A DNA stretch of 64,000 nt, taken from Shewanella cyperi (GTDB lineage: Bacteria; Pseudomonadota; Gammaproteobacteria; Enterobacterales; Shewanellaceae). Numbering within the stretch: position 1 is the stretch's first letter; every line of letters starts with the position of its first letter. The position numbers and the translations under genes were made by a program. The notes beneath the pieces were generated by a model that made no database searches, had not been told where the DNA came from, and saw only the letters and a list, made by a program, of their open reading frames with translations. The stretch covers positions 2,685,501-2,749,500 of the forward strand of contig NZ_CP071501.1 of the NCBI RefSeq assembly GCF_017354985.1. The letters run 5' to 3'. Positions 9,070 to 18,303 of this stretch are shown here, one piece after another.

Positions 9070-10783
9070 TGTCTTGTAACCAGTTCTTCACCACTTGGGT
9101 GGATAGTTCGGGCTCGTTGGCCACCAGTGCGCGTATGGCCTTAATCATATCATCATCTTTGTGCAGATTTGGGATCAAAATTGAGCCGTCATCCGCATAA
9201 CTGTACTCTGCATCGGGGGCCGACAACATGCCCAATGTATCGGCTGCATATTGGTCTTCAATCTCGGCCAGCTCATGACCCAGACGGGGTTCATCTGGCA
9301 TGGCGATACCATCGGGATAAATCAGCCGCTTCAGCATAGGGCGGACCACGAACAGGATCAGCACCAGGATAACGAAGGCACCCAATCCCAACTTGAGGGC
9401 ACGCCAGAACCAGGGTTGCTCCCACAGTTCGGGCTCGGGAACTTCCTCGATAAGCTGGTCCATAAAGGGCACGGTAACCACTTCCAGCATGTCGCCACGC
9501 TGGCTGTCAAAGCCCACGGCACCTTCCAGCAGGCGGCGGATATTGGCCAGTTCCTGTTCGGTTCTGGGCACGCGGGCCACCTGACCTTCGCCGTTGGCGC
9601 CGCCGTTCTTGAAATCCACCGCTACGGAAACACTCACCCGGCGCAATACCCCAACCTGTTGACGGGTATGGCTGATAGTGGTGTCGAGCTCATAATTACG
9701 GGTCGCTTCCCTGTGGCTGGAACCATTGTTTTCCGAGGCAGACTGGTTTGCTGCCGCCAGGGTTTGCGGGATGTTGGACTCCATGGGAGGCTGATTGGAC
9801 AGGGCGCCCGGGATCCCCATCACACCGGCGCCACCGCTGCTGTTCTCCACTGTCATCTCGCTGCGAACCGCTGGCAGATCGGGATTGAACCTTTTAGCGG
9901 TCTGCTCCACGGCGGTAAAGTCCATACTGACATCCACCTGGGAGGTGAAATTTTCCGGCCCCAATATCGGCATCAAAATCGCGTCAATCTTGCTGCGGTA
10001 TTCGGCTTCTTTCTGCTGCACCAGTTCAAGTTCACGGCGAGCACGGGCAGAGACACCATCCTGGCTGCCTGAGTTGAGCAAACGACCATTTGAGTCTGTG
10101 ACTGTCACCTTGGTGGGTTCCAGTCCCTGCACGGCCGAGGCCACAATGTCCACAATCGCATCCACTTCACCCTGACCCAAACCACCACGACGGGTGGTGA
10201 CCACCACAGTAGCGCTGGGTTGGGATTTATTGCGGGCGAACACATTTTCTTTGGGCAGGGCCAGGATCACCTTGGCGCGACTGATACTTTTCAGCTCTTC
10301 GATGGCGCGGGCCAGGTTTTGCTCCTGACTGTGTTTCAGACGGGCCTGCTCCATGCGCTGACTGACGCCGAAACCACTGTCCTGACTGAGGAAGTCCTCA
10401 CTGCCAGCCGGTGAGCTGTCGACGCCGGCGCGGCTCAGCATCATCTTGACGTCCTGATACTTGTCCTCGGGCACCTTCACCACATCCACATCAATCTGAT
10501 AGGGGATCTTGTTCTTGTCGAGCACATCCAGCACCTGCACCATTTCCTGGGTTTCCATCTTACCCAAGGGGCGGTACTCCGGTTCCTGAGCCCACATCAT
10601 GATAAAGACTGCCAGGGCCAAACAGATGGCCAGAGCCAAAATCATGGTGATTTGGCGCATCATGTCGACGCCACCCAGGCTGCCTAACATACCAGACTTG
10701 TTTTCCTGTGCCATTCCTTCCAGCCCCTCGGCGCCCATTCCCGCACCGCTTCCGACTATCATATCTGTGCTCACGTCAGTCAC
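9062..10783 (-). CDS. fliF: Flagellar MS-ring protein FliF
   Basis: The 573-residue protein has two membrane helices, near residues 48-68 and 465-490, flanking a large periplasmic region with the secretin-like ring-building motifs (for example ARAIEELKSISRAKVILALP). The C-terminal cytoplasmic tail, which ends VVKNWLQDNG, is the FliG-binding segment. FliF is the first structure built in the basal body. It follows fliE by 20 bases and overlaps fliG by eight. Confidence 0.98.
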   Translation of the reverse strand: MTDVSTDMIVGSGAGMGAEGLEGMAQENKSGMLGSLGGVDMMRQITMILALAICLALAVFIMMWAQEPEYRPLGKMETQEMVQVLDVLDKNKIPYQIDVDVVKVPEDKYQDVKMMLSRAGVDSSPAGSEDFLSQDSGFGVSQRMEQARLKHSQEQNLARAIEELKSISRAKVILALPKENVFARNKSQPSATVVVTTRRGGLGQGEVDAIVDIVASAVQGLEPTKVTVTDSNGRLLNSGSQDGVSARARRELELVQQKEAEYRSKIDAILMPILGPENFTSQVDVSMDFTAVEQTAKRFNPDLPAVRSEMTVENSSGGAGVMGIPGALSNQPPMESNIPQTLAAANQSASENNGSSHREATRNYELDTTISHTRQQVGVLRRVSVSVAVDFKNGGANGEGQVARVPRTEQELANIRRLLEGAVGFDSQRGDMLEVVTVPFMDQLIEEVPEPELWEQPWFWRALKLGLGAFVILVLILFVVRPMLKRLIYPDGIAMPDEPRLGHELAEIEDQYAADTLGMLSAPDAEYSYADDGSILIPNLHKDDDMIKAIRALVANEPELSTQVVKNWLQDNG

Positions 10784-10803
10784 CCTTTAAATGCGTTACG
10801 GGC

Positions 10804-11157
10804 CTATACAGGCATGCTCATGATTTCTTTGTACGCTTCCACCAATTTGTTGCGCACCTGTACCGTGGCCTCGAAGGCGACACTGGCCTTTTCCCGGGCA
10901 ATGACAGTGTCGGACAGAGTGACTGTGGTGTCACCCATCTCAAGACGGGTGGCCAGATTGCTGGCGGTACCTTGCAGCTGATTGACGTTGCCCAGGGCAT
11001 TGACCAACAGATCACCAAAATCGGTGCCGGCGGTATTGTTAACCTGGCGCAGGGGATTGGCTTCTATGCCCATCTGCGGCGAGATTTCGCGCGTCAGCGC
11101 TTGCATCTCCTGCAGCAGTGAAGAATTTCCAATTTGCATATCCGGCTCCCTTGTCAC
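10804..11157 (-). CDS. fliE: Flagellar hook-basal body protein FliE
   Basis: The 117-residue protein has the FliE pattern, with TDFGDLLVNALGNVNQLQ in the middle and FEATVQVRNKLVEAYKEIMSMPV at the C-terminus. FliE joins the MS-ring to the proximal rod. It heads the fliEFGHIJ transcript: a near-perfect sigma-54 site lies about 37 bases upstream, and a hairpin separates it from flrC. The ATG at 11157 is preceded by AAGGGAG. Confidence 0.96.
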   Translation of the reverse strand: MTREPDMQIGNSSLLQEMQALTREISPQMGIEANPLRQVNNTAGTDFGDLLVNALGNVNQLQGTASNLATRLEMGDTTVTLSDTVIAREKASVAFEATVQVRNKLVEAYKEIMSMPV

Positions 11158-11193
11158 TAATTTGACGGCGATTAAACGCGATAACCAGATAAA

Positions 11194-11208
11194 GCAAAAT
11201 CTTTGCCA
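11194..11208 (-). promoter_or_regulatory. Sigma-54-type promoter before fliE
   Basis: The minus strand reads TGGCAAAGATTTTGC, a strong match to TGGCAC-N5-TTGC with the -24 GG and -12 GC 12 bases apart. It lies between flrC and fliE and would start the fliEFGHIJ operon about 25 bases before the coding region. FlrC is the expected activator by analogy with Vibrio. Confidence 0.85.
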
Positions 11209-11239
11209 ACTGTATCAGGGCAAGAAAGCAGAAACGAGG

Positions 11240-11264
11240 AAAAGCAGAGACAAGCTCTGCTTTT
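11240..11264 (-). terminator. Hairpin terminator after flrC
   Basis: A perfect 10-base stem (AAAAGCAGAG pairing with CTCTGCTTTT) with a five-base loop lies 18 bases beyond the flrC stop codon. The minus-strand transcript ends the stem with TTTT. It separates flrBC from fliE. Confidence 0.75.
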
Positions 11265-11281
11265 ATGGGGGGGATCAGCGG

Positions 11282-12622
11282 TCAGGCCGGTAATTGAATG
11301 CCCATTTCACGCATCCTGGCCATCTTGTACCTGAGCGTGCGGGCACTGATCCCCAGACGCTCGGCCACCAGTTTGCGGCTGCCTTTACATTGGGACAGGG
11401 TTTCAAGAATGATGACGTGCTCCTGGGCCTTGAGTTCATCCCCCAGGCCATCCGGCTCACAGCGCCCTTCCCCTGTATGTTCGGTAAAGGCCACTTCCTG
11501 GGCATCCAGAATAATGTCCTGGGCCGTCACCGTCGCATCGTGGCACAGAATGATGGCGCGCTGGATGACATTATCCAACTCCCGCACGTTGCCGGGCCAA
11601 CGGTAGGACAGCAAACGACGGCAGGCACCGTCGTCCAGTTCGGGAGCCGCGCCAATACCATTGCGACTCCAATGGCGGGCCAGAAGATGACGGGCCAGCG
11701 GCAGTATATCTGCAGGTCTTTGGTTCAGCGCCGGCCAGGTCAGAGGGAACACATTGATCCTGTAATAAAGATCTTCCCTAAAATCCCCCTGCTCGGCCAT
11801 GGACTTAAGATCTCTGTTGGAGGTTGCCAATACCCTGACATCCAGCTTGATGGTTTTGCGACTGCCGAGCCGTTCAACTTCACGCTCCTGCAATACCCTC
11901 AGTAACTTGGCCTGCAGCGCAAGATCCATCTCGGAGATCTCGTCCAACAGCAAGGTGCCGCCTTGGGCCTGCTCAAACTTGCCGGGGCAAGCCTGGAAAG
12001 CACCGGTGAAGGCGCCCTTCTCATAACCGAACAGGGTCGCCTCCAGCATGTTCTCCGGAATGGCGGCACAGTTGATGGCCACAAATGGCCCCTCGGCCCT
12101 TGGACTGTTGTTATGAATATACCGCGCCAGCACTTCCTTTCCCGAACCGCTGGGGCCCAGGATCATTACGGAAGCGTCCGACTTTGCCACCCGCTCAGCC
12201 AGAGACAGCAGTGCCAAGCTCTTGTCATCGGCCACCACCGGCCTGTCGGGCGCGGCAGCCACCGGCAGATAACGGCTGACCTGATTGAGCAGCACCTCGG
12301 GAGCAAAGGGTTTGGCCAAATAATCAACCGCCCCCAGTTTAATGGCGCTGACAGCGCTGCCTATGGTGGCAAAGGCGGTCATCAGCAACACGGGAATCTT
12401 GGGATGATGTTGCCTGAGATAGCCAAGCAGGCCCATGCCACCTATGCCTTCCATTTGTACGTCGCTGATCACCATATCAAAACGGCGATGCTTGAGCGCC
12501 AGAATGGCCTCCTCGGCACTGGCAACCTCCTGACAATCGTAGTGAGCCAGCATCAGGGTATCCACCAGCGCCTCACGCAGCGCGGCATCATCCTCCACCA
12601 GCAATATGCTTGCTTCAGCCAT
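11282..12622 (-). CDS. flrC: Flagellar two-component response regulator FlrC (FleR/FlbD type, sigma-54 activator)
   Basis: The 446-residue protein has a receiver domain (residues 1-120, with the phosphoacceptor Asp in VISDVQMEG near 55), an AAA+ sigma-54 activation domain (about 135-370, with Walker A GPSGSGKE and the GAFTGA loop intact) and a C-terminal Fis-type helix-turn-helix around LVAERLGISARTLRYKM. Phosphorylated by FlrB, it would switch on sigma-54-dependent basal body and hook genes. It overlaps flrB by eight bases and is followed by a terminator. Confidence 0.95.
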   Translation of the reverse strand: MAEASILLVEDDAALREALVDTLMLAHYDCQEVASAEEAILALKHRRFDMVISDVQMEGIGGMGLLGYLRQHHPKIPVLLMTAFATIGSAVSAIKLGAVDYLAKPFAPEVLLNQVSRYLPVAAAPDRPVVADDKSLALLSLAERVAKSDASVMILGPSGSGKEVLARYIHNNSPRAEGPFVAINCAAIPENMLEATLFGYEKGAFTGAFQACPGKFEQAQGGTLLLDEISEMDLALQAKLLRVLQEREVERLGSRKTIKLDVRVLATSNRDLKSMAEQGDFREDLYYRINVFPLTWPALNQRPADILPLARHLLARHWSRNGIGAAPELDDGACRRLLSYRWPGNVRELDNVIQRAIILCHDATVTAQDIILDAQEVAFTEHTGEGRCEPDGLGDELKAQEHVIILETLSQCKGSRKLVAERLGISARTLRYKMARMREMGIQLPA

Positions 12623-13691
12623 GGTTGACCTCCTCTTTGATGGACTCGGCCACCAGCGGAAAACGCAATGTCACACAGCATCCTTGCCCGGGTGCACATT
12701 GCATATTGAACTCGCCGCCGTGATTGCGAACCACAGTCTGCACCACGGCCAATCCCAACCCGGTTCCCTGGGCTTTGGTGGTATAAAAAGGTTCCAGCAC
12801 TTTTTGCTGTAGATCTGGCTCAAGGCCTTTACCGTTATCCGTGACCGTCAGCAGCACCTTACCCTCTGTATCCTCGGCCCTTACTTCTATCCGGCTAGCA
12901 CCTGCCTCAAGGCTATTCATCAACAGATTATTTATCGCAGACCCCAGGGCATTGGCATTGGCCAGGATTTGTCCCTGACTGGAATCGATAAGCTGCAATT
13001 GAGCTTGGCTGCGCTGTGCCAGGGGAGCGCAGTTATCCATCACTGTGGCCAGTATGGGTGCCAGTTGGGTACGCTCACCCATGGCTTCGTGACGCCCCTT
13101 GGCCATCAACAGCATGTCATTGACCTGACGCTCAAGCTCATTGAGCCTGTCCACCAATTTTTGTCGAAAGCGGGATGAGGATTCGGCAGTTAACTTGGCA
13201 CTGCCAAGATTGGACGCATAAAGTAATGCCGCCGCCAGGGGGGTACGGATCTGGTGTGCCAGGGTGGCTACCATTTTTCCCAAGGCAGACAAACGTTGCA
13301 GGTGTGCCACGTGTTTTTGCAACAAACGGGTCTCGGTCAGATCCGTCAGTACAATCAATTGCCCCTGGGTTTGCAGTAAAGGGGTAATGGCCAACTTGAC
13401 CCTGCGGCCATTGCGCAAGGACACTTCGTGACCATCATCCTCACGGGGAGCAAAAGCCCGGTTGATAATGCTGAGCCAGCGTTCGGCAACCAAAGGCATT
13501 CCCAGCAATTCGGCGGCCATGGGGTTGGCCTGTCGCACTACACCATTGCCATCCAATATCACCACACCCGATGGCATGGCATGCAGCACTTCATCCATGG
13601 AAATGGCAACGGCATCCGCTTTGGCTCCCCTGAGGGAAGACAAATTCAGCGCCGGAAATTCGCTTAGCTGAGCCTGAGGTTTGGCAGACAT
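12615..13691 (-). CDS. flrB: Flagellar sensor histidine kinase FlrB (FleS type)
   Basis: The 358-residue kinase has a PAS-like domain (about residues 25-125), a HisKA domain with the phosphoacceptor His in TLAHQIRTPLAAALLY, and a HATPase domain with NLLMNSLEAGA, DNGKGL and GTGLGLAVV. No membrane helix is visible, so it is cytoplasmic, as known for FlrB/FleS, and probably senses early basal-body assembly. A clean sigma-54 site precedes it. Confidence 0.94.
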   Translation of the reverse strand: MSAKPQAQLSEFPALNLSSLRGAKADAVAISMDEVLHAMPSGVVILDGNGVVRQANPMAAELLGMPLVAERWLSIINRAFAPREDDGHEVSLRNGRRVKLAITPLLQTQGQLIVLTDLTETRLLQKHVAHLQRLSALGKMVATLAHQIRTPLAAALLYASNLGSAKLTAESSSRFRQKLVDRLNELERQVNDMLLMAKGRHEAMGERTQLAPILATVMDNCAPLAQRSQAQLQLIDSSQGQILANANALGSAINNLLMNSLEAGASRIEVRAEDTEGKVLLTVTDNGKGLEPDLQQKVLEPFYTTKAQGTGLGLAVVQTVVRNHGGEFNMQCAPGQGCCVTLRFPLVAESIKEEVNHG

Positions 13692-13728
13692 ACTGCCCCC
13701 GTCAAAAAATGAACATGGCTCAGTAACT

Positions 13729-13743
13729 GCACGAAGCGTGCCA
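13729..13743 (-). promoter_or_regulatory. Sigma-54-type promoter before flrBC
   Basis: The minus strand reads TGGCACGCTTCGTGC, with full agreement at TGGCAC and the GC of the -12 element. It lies about 40 bases before flrB and after the flrA terminator. By analogy with Vibrio, FlrA would activate this class II promoter. Confidence 0.85.
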
Positions 13744-13823
13744 ATCAGCAGTAAACATTATCTGCATGATAGATATGAAAATATCTAAGTAAGAGCGGGT
13801 ATGATTGGGGGACAAAAACAACA

Positions 13824-13844
13824 AAGGCCGGCAGAGCCGGCCTT
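13824..13844 (-). terminator. Terminator after flrA
   Basis: A nine-base perfect stem (AAGGCCGGC / GCCGGCCTT) with a three-base loop sits 22 bases beyond the flrA stop. The minus strand continues TTGTTGTTTTTG. It isolates flrA from flrBC. Confidence 0.85.
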
Positions 13845-13865
13845 CTACATTTGCTGAGCGATGAA

Positions 13866-15296
13866 CTATTCCTTGCTCATGCCATACTTGCGCATTTTTT
13901 CCACCAGGGTAGTACGGCGGATCCCCAGCATCTCAGCCGCGCGGGCCACCACGTTATCCTGTTGCTCCAGCGCCTGGCGGATCATGTCGATTTCCAATTC
14001 AGCCAACAAATCCTTCAGATTGACCCCTTCCGGAGGCAGTTCACTGGGGAAACGGGTCTCAGGGATCTCGACGGGTTCATCATCACTGAAGATGGATGCC
14101 AGCGCATCGCGCTCCAGCATTTCTTCACTGACTTCAACACTGTACTCAGGCACGTCGATATGGCGATACTTCATGGGCAGATCGTTGACGTCAACCAAAC
14201 CGCCCGGGTAAAGGATGGTCAGACGCTCCACCAGATTCGACAGTTCACGCACGTTGCCCGACCAGTCGTGCTCCTTGAGGGATTCGATGGCTCTCTGGGT
14301 GAAACGCACCTTGCCCCGTCCTTCATTGAATACCCTGCTGACCAGCTCCTGCAGCAACAAGGGAATATCGTCGCTGCGATCGGCCAATGCCGGCATTTCA
14401 ATGGGGAAAACATTGAGACGATAGAAGAGGTCCTCACGGAACTCGTTGTTTTCTATCATCTGTTCTAAATTTCTATGGGTCGCGGCCACCACCCTCACAT
14501 TCGCTTGCAAGGGCTTGCTGCCACCAACACGTTCGAATACGCGCTCCTGCAACACCCTGAGCAATTTGACCTGCATCTGCAGTGGCATGTCACCGATTTC
14601 GTCGAGGAACAAGGTGCCGCCTTCGGCCAATTCGAAACGACCTTTGCGGGAGCTGATGGCGCCGGTAAATGAGCCTTTTTCATGGCCAAAGAGCTCACTT
14701 TCGAGCAACTCGGGCGGGATAGCGCCACAGTTGACAGGAATAAAGGGGCCATCGCGGCGATCAGACAGATAATGAATATTACGAGCCACCACTTCCTTGC
14801 CTGTGCCTGACTGACCTAGCACCAGAACGGTTGCATCTGAACCCGCCACCTGGCTTATCAGGTGTCTTACCTGGGCAATGCCTTCGCTGCGTCCCACCAA
14901 GCTGCGGAACAACTTGGTCTGGTTACCACTGGTGGGAACTTCGGTGCGTTTTGCCTGACCGTAGACCTGACAAAAATGCAGCATCTCGGTTAGTTGAGGG
15001 TAGTTGAAAGGCTCTTCAAGCTGACCGATAAGACTCCCCCCCAAAGCATCGACCGGTCCCAACAAGAGTATGGGTTGCCAGGGGATTTGGGCGGCAATGG
15101 GCCTCAGCTTATCCAAAGGGATAGCATCAGTTTCAACGATCAAGGCCCTGTATCGGGTATTTTGTACTTTTTCGTTCAGCTGCACAGGGGACACAAGTTC
15201 CAGCTGCTCGCCTAAAAACTCAAGAATGCAGGAAAGGCGACTAATACGCTCAGATTGGGTTCCTACAAGCAAAATTCGTTGGTCTGTCTGCATCAT
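13866..15296 (-). CDS. flrA: Flagellar master regulator FlrA (FleQ type, sigma-54 activator)
   Basis: The 476-residue protein has an N-terminal FleQ-type domain (about residues 5-115), an AAA+ domain with Walker A GQSGTGKE near 170 and a C-terminal Fis-type helix-turn-helix around AAEMLGIRRTTLVEKM. It heads the flagellar hierarchy and, in relatives, binds cyclic di-GMP. The sigma-54 contact loop reads GSFTGA instead of GAFTGA, a substitution worth noting though the loop is otherwise intact. It stands alone between two terminators; no sigma-54 site was found before it, fitting sigma-70 control. Confidence 0.95.
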   Translation of the reverse strand: MMQTDQRILLVGTQSERISRLSCILEFLGEQLELVSPVQLNEKVQNTRYRALIVETDAIPLDKLRPIAAQIPWQPILLLGPVDALGGSLIGQLEEPFNYPQLTEMLHFCQVYGQAKRTEVPTSGNQTKLFRSLVGRSEGIAQVRHLISQVAGSDATVLVLGQSGTGKEVVARNIHYLSDRRDGPFIPVNCGAIPPELLESELFGHEKGSFTGAISSRKGRFELAEGGTLFLDEIGDMPLQMQVKLLRVLQERVFERVGGSKPLQANVRVVAATHRNLEQMIENNEFREDLFYRLNVFPIEMPALADRSDDIPLLLQELVSRVFNEGRGKVRFTQRAIESLKEHDWSGNVRELSNLVERLTILYPGGLVDVNDLPMKYRHIDVPEYSVEVSEEMLERDALASIFSDDEPVEIPETRFPSELPPEGVNLKDLLAELEIDMIRQALEQQDNVVARAAEMLGIRRTTLVEKMRKYGMSKE

Positions 15297-15580
15297 TCAG
15301 TCGGCCGTAACGCTCAAATACCAGAAAAATCGCATTAATTATTGGTGTTCGTTGCTGATAACTGTCTCATTATCCGGTAACAAAATATGAAGAAAAGTTA
15401 CCAAGAGGGAATATTGTATTATCGGCTCACGAGAAGCAAGCTTATGTTACGCAATAAGCTGTTCCAACACTGATTCTAGACTAAATTTCTTGCTGAATTA
15501 GACGATTTAGTCAATTTTTTGTCGCCAGTCAAAAAAGGCGCTCTCAGGGCGCCTTTTTTTGATTAAAAAACACACAGGGA
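15297..15580. other. flrA upstream region and fliS downstream region (no gene)
   Basis: This 284-base AT-rich gap holds the flrA promoter region and the fliS terminator. No sigma-54 or sigma-28 motif was seen on the minus strand before flrA. I could not pick out a convincing -35/-10 pair by eye. Confidence 0.6.
15531..15560 (-). terminator. Terminator after fliS
   Basis: An 11-base stem (AAAAAAGGCGC / GCGCCTTTTTT) with a seven-base loop lies 21 bases after the fliS stop. The minus-strand transcript ends in a run of T. The A- and T-runs make it potentially bidirectional, but no plus-strand gene precedes it. Confidence 0.88.
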
Positions 15581-15991
15581 TCAAATCGCTTCAGAATGTG
15601 AGCTAATGTGATGTTTATCCTGCGGAATAGCATCCCAGCCTTCCTTAATGGTACGCAGTATTTCCATAACATCATCAATGGCCTGCACATCATTATTGAG
15701 ATTGGCTTCGGATACTCTGCGCAGCATGAAGTCATACAAATCATGCAGGTTTGTCGCAATTTGACCGCCGGCCTCCATGTTCAGGCTATTACTGAGTCCG
15801 GTAATAATGCCAATCGCCTTGCCAATGTATATCCCTTTATTGGCGATATCATTGTTCTCAATCGCATAGCGGCTCTGTGCCAAACGTTCCAGCGCCCCGG
15901 CAAACATCATTTGAATAATCCTGTGGGGGGACGCAACGGCAATTTCACTTTCCAGCGAAACTTTGCGATATGATTGCAGTGACCCTCTCAT
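15581..15991 (-). CDS. fliS: Flagellin export chaperone FliS
   Basis: The 136-residue protein opens with the FliS pattern (SLQSYRKVSLESEIAVASPHRI) and continues with helical segments including NKGIYIGKAIGIITGLSNSL and NLHDLYDFMLRRVSEANL. FliS binds the C-terminal tail of flagellin and keeps it unfolded until export. It is the last gene of the flaG-fliD-fliT-fliS group and is followed by a strong terminator. Five flagellin genes upstream are its likely clients. Confidence 0.95.
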   Translation of the reverse strand: MRGSLQSYRKVSLESEIAVASPHRIIQMMFAGALERLAQSRYAIENNDIANKGIYIGKAIGIITGLSNSLNMEAGGQIATNLHDLYDFMLRRVSEANLNNDVQAIDDVMEILRTIKEGWDAIPQDKHHISSHSEAI

Positions 15992-15997
15992 AAGTAC

Positions 15998-16318
15998 CTA
16001 CCTATCTGCATCTATAGTCTTGTAAATATTGATTTGACGTTTACTTTTACTTTCTAAGCTCAACAATTCCCGACGTTGCTCCATCAGGGTTACGGCCTGC
16101 TTCTCAAATTGAAGGGTAATCTCCAATTGTTGTTGGAGCCGCCCTCTATCTTCGGCACTAGCACTTGCAATTAAGCTACTAAGTAAAAATTGACGCTGCC
16201 CAATAACCACCTGCAAATTTGATACCAACTCATCAGCTTCTACACTTTCTGCTGGCAATTCAGCTAATTTACTTAGCAATTCGGCAATATGTACATTCAG
16301 TTCGTCAAGCTCAATCAA
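15998..16318 (-). CDS. FliT/FlaI-like putative flagellar chaperone
   Basis: This 106-residue protein is almost all helix, with no membrane segment, and reads as a coiled-coil-rich small chaperone (ELLSKLAELPAESVEADEL, then LEITLQFEKQAVTLMEQRRE). It lies between fliD and fliS, six bases before fliS. In Vibrio this slot is held by flaI and in enterics by fliT, which binds FliD. The call is from position, size and composition; sequence similarity cannot be judged here. Confidence 0.65.
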   Translation of the reverse strand: MIELDELNVHIAELLSKLAELPAESVEADELVSNLQVVIGQRQFLLSSLIASASAEDRGRLQQQLEITLQFEKQAVTLMEQRRELLSLESKSKRQINIYKTIDADR

Positions 16319-16350
16319 ATCCTACTCCAATATCTCCTTAGAGGTCTGCA

Positions 16351-17712
16351 CTACCCGACAACCCCGGGTAGTGAATTCAGCCTGTCTGATAATCCAGCAC
16401 TTTGTTGGTTTAAACCAGCCACAATCAAATCCATTGCATTGAATTGCTTTAGAAGTCTGGCACGCAATTGGTCCATCTTCAATGTGAAAGCTTCTCGTTG
16501 ATCTGACAGTCTTTTTTTATCATTTGTATATGCATTGTTGCGGCTGTCAATCACACCTCCAGACTTAACATAGGACTTGGCCAATTCATTAAAGCGATTG
16601 GCCAACCCCGTAGTTGGAGTGCTAAACAAGCCCTCTATCTTTGCCATATCACCATCAATGGCTGCATCCAGCTTTGAACTATTAACTGACAATTTACCAT
16701 AGCGGTCGGATTCAATACCTATATCGTACAACGCCACTTCTTTACCGCCTACAGTAACCCGCTCACTGGCCATATTACGCAATTGTGACTCTAAAGAGCG
16801 TATCAGAGAGTCCCCCTGCAAGGCTGCTGCAGTCTTCTTATCCGCATCGTATGAAGATACTTTGTCAATCGCTCCGATCAAAGTGTTATAAGCGTCAACA
16901 AACCCTTGCACATTTGTTTTAACCGCGTCATTGTCCTGCTCAATCTTGAGGGTCGTTACTTTGTTGACATCTGCAGCCGCCAAATTCAAGGTTACCCCAG
17001 TTATGGCACTTTTGATTTCATTACTTTGCGACGTTACTTTTTGCCCATCTATGTAAATTATGGCATTGTCCGCAGCCTGCAGTTCAGACAAGTTGCCAAC
17101 ACCGAACATATCATTCAATCCGGTTCCAGATGTATCCGTTGCAACCACACTAATCTGATTGTCAGTTCCAGACTTATCAGAACTGAAAACCAAACGACTG
17201 CCGGCATCACTTGTGACAACGGATGCTGTAACTCCGACATTATTGGCATCGTCATTGATTTTGCTGGCAATTTGATAGAGTGATTCTGTACCATCAAGAG
17301 CTACGCTAAAATTGGCGCCATTCACTGTGAACGCCAAACTTCCATCTCCAACAACTGCGTTTGGATCGGCAATGTTAACACCTGCCACCTTGTGTTGCCT
17401 GGCCAAGGATTCAACCTTAATGTCGTAACTGGCTTTCTGAGCAGTCTTATCAGCGACTGCAGACAAATATGTACTGTCACTAGCGCTGATCTTACGTTGA
17501 TTAAGCTCATCACCAGACATGAGTTTCTTCAAGGCATCTTGAAACTTGGACAACTCACTTTTGAGAGTGCCCATCGCTGATACTTTGGCATTGATCGTCT
17601 GTTCCGTCTTATTGAATATGGCCTCCTTCGGCACCTTTTCCGAATCGACCAACACTTGGACAATATTACTAATATCCAAACCAGATCCGATACCCGTTGC
17701 TGTTAATGCCAT
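16351..17712 (-). CDS. fliD: Flagellar filament cap protein FliD
   Basis: The 453-residue protein begins with the family signature ATGIGSGLDISNIVQVLVDSE and ends with a C-terminal helical region (QREAFTLKMDQLRARLLKQF). FliD forms the cap at the filament tip under which flagellin polymerises. It is 36 bases downstream of flaG. Codon use is more AT-leaning than in the export genes, as are flaG and the flagellins. Confidence 0.96.
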   Translation of the reverse strand: MALTATGIGSGLDISNIVQVLVDSEKVPKEAIFNKTEQTINAKVSAMGTLKSELSKFQDALKKLMSGDELNQRKISASDSTYLSAVADKTAQKASYDIKVESLARQHKVAGVNIADPNAVVGDGSLAFTVNGANFSVALDGTESLYQIASKINDDANNVGVTASVVTSDAGSRLVFSSDKSGTDNQISVVATDTSGTGLNDMFGVGNLSELQAADNAIIYIDGQKVTSQSNEIKSAITGVTLNLAAADVNKVTTLKIEQDNDAVKTNVQGFVDAYNTLIGAIDKVSSYDADKKTAAALQGDSLIRSLESQLRNMASERVTVGGKEVALYDIGIESDRYGKLSVNSSKLDAAIDGDMAKIEGLFSTPTTGLANRFNELAKSYVKSGGVIDSRNNAYTNDKKRLSDQREAFTLKMDQLRARLLKQFNAMDLIVAGLNQQSAGLSDRLNSLPGVVG

Positions 17713-17748
17713 ATCAACCTCTGACTAGAACCGTTTTCACATACTACC

Positions 17749-18144
17749 TTAGGCTTCTGTTTTCATTAACAGGCCTGCTACTACAGACAATTTCTCCGCC
17801 AATTCCAACGCTTCTTCAGTTGGGATTTGCCGGATCAGATCGCCTGATTCGATGTCCATCACACTGACTACATGCTGACCAGACTTTTCATCAACTTTAA
17901 ACGAAAGCCCTTTATGCATCACAGACATCATATCATTCAAATCTGATGCCACTTTTTCAAGCTGGTCAGATTCAATTGCTGTCTGCTCAGAGACCTTTTC
18001 AGGGGCAACTTTTTCATCAGACCCACTCTTCTCTGATCGAAGAGTTTGACTATTGCTATCGCCAGGCACCGTAACCACTTTACCTGTCTCTATTTTAGCA
18101 GTTGCAGGTATAAATGAATTGACACTACTGATATCCATTTCCAT
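17749..18144 (-). CDS. flaG: Flagellar protein FlaG
   Basis: The 131-residue protein has a low-complexity first half rich in Ser, Glu and Lys, and a conserved C-terminal FlaG domain (DLNDMMSVMHKGLSFKVDE through GDLIRQIPTEEALELAEKL). FlaG affects filament length in related bacteria; the exact mechanism is unsettled. A GGAGGTG ribosome site precedes the ATG. It lies after the first flagellin gene and a hairpin. No sigma-54 or sigma-28 motif was found directly before it, so it may be read from flagellin transcripts. Confidence 0.93.
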   Translation of the reverse strand: MEMDISSVNSFIPATAKIETGKVVTVPGDSNSQTLRSEKSGSDEKVAPEKVSEQTAIESDQLEKVASDLNDMMSVMHKGLSFKVDEKSGQHVVSVMDIESGDLIRQIPTEEALELAEKLSVVAGLLMKTEA

Positions 18145-18244
18145 ATTTCACCTCCAGGAGCCCCTATGTTCGATCACCCGAAGTAAACAATCCTAATGTT
18201 TACCCCTATTTAATCTTGATTACCAGAGCTTTGCTTAATGCATC

Positions 18245-18274
18245 AAAGGGAGCTTCGTTACCGAACCTCCCTTT
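18245..18274 (-). terminator. Hairpin between flagellin gene 1 and flaG
   Basis: A stem of AAAGGGAG with CTCCCTTT, extended inward by TTCG/CGAA after a single mismatch, lies 30 bases beyond the flagellin stop. The minus strand continues TTTGATGC, so the T-run is short and read-through into flaG is possible. Confidence 0.6.
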
Positions 18275-18303
18275 GTATTCACTGATGTATCAAAGTCCCT
18301 TGG

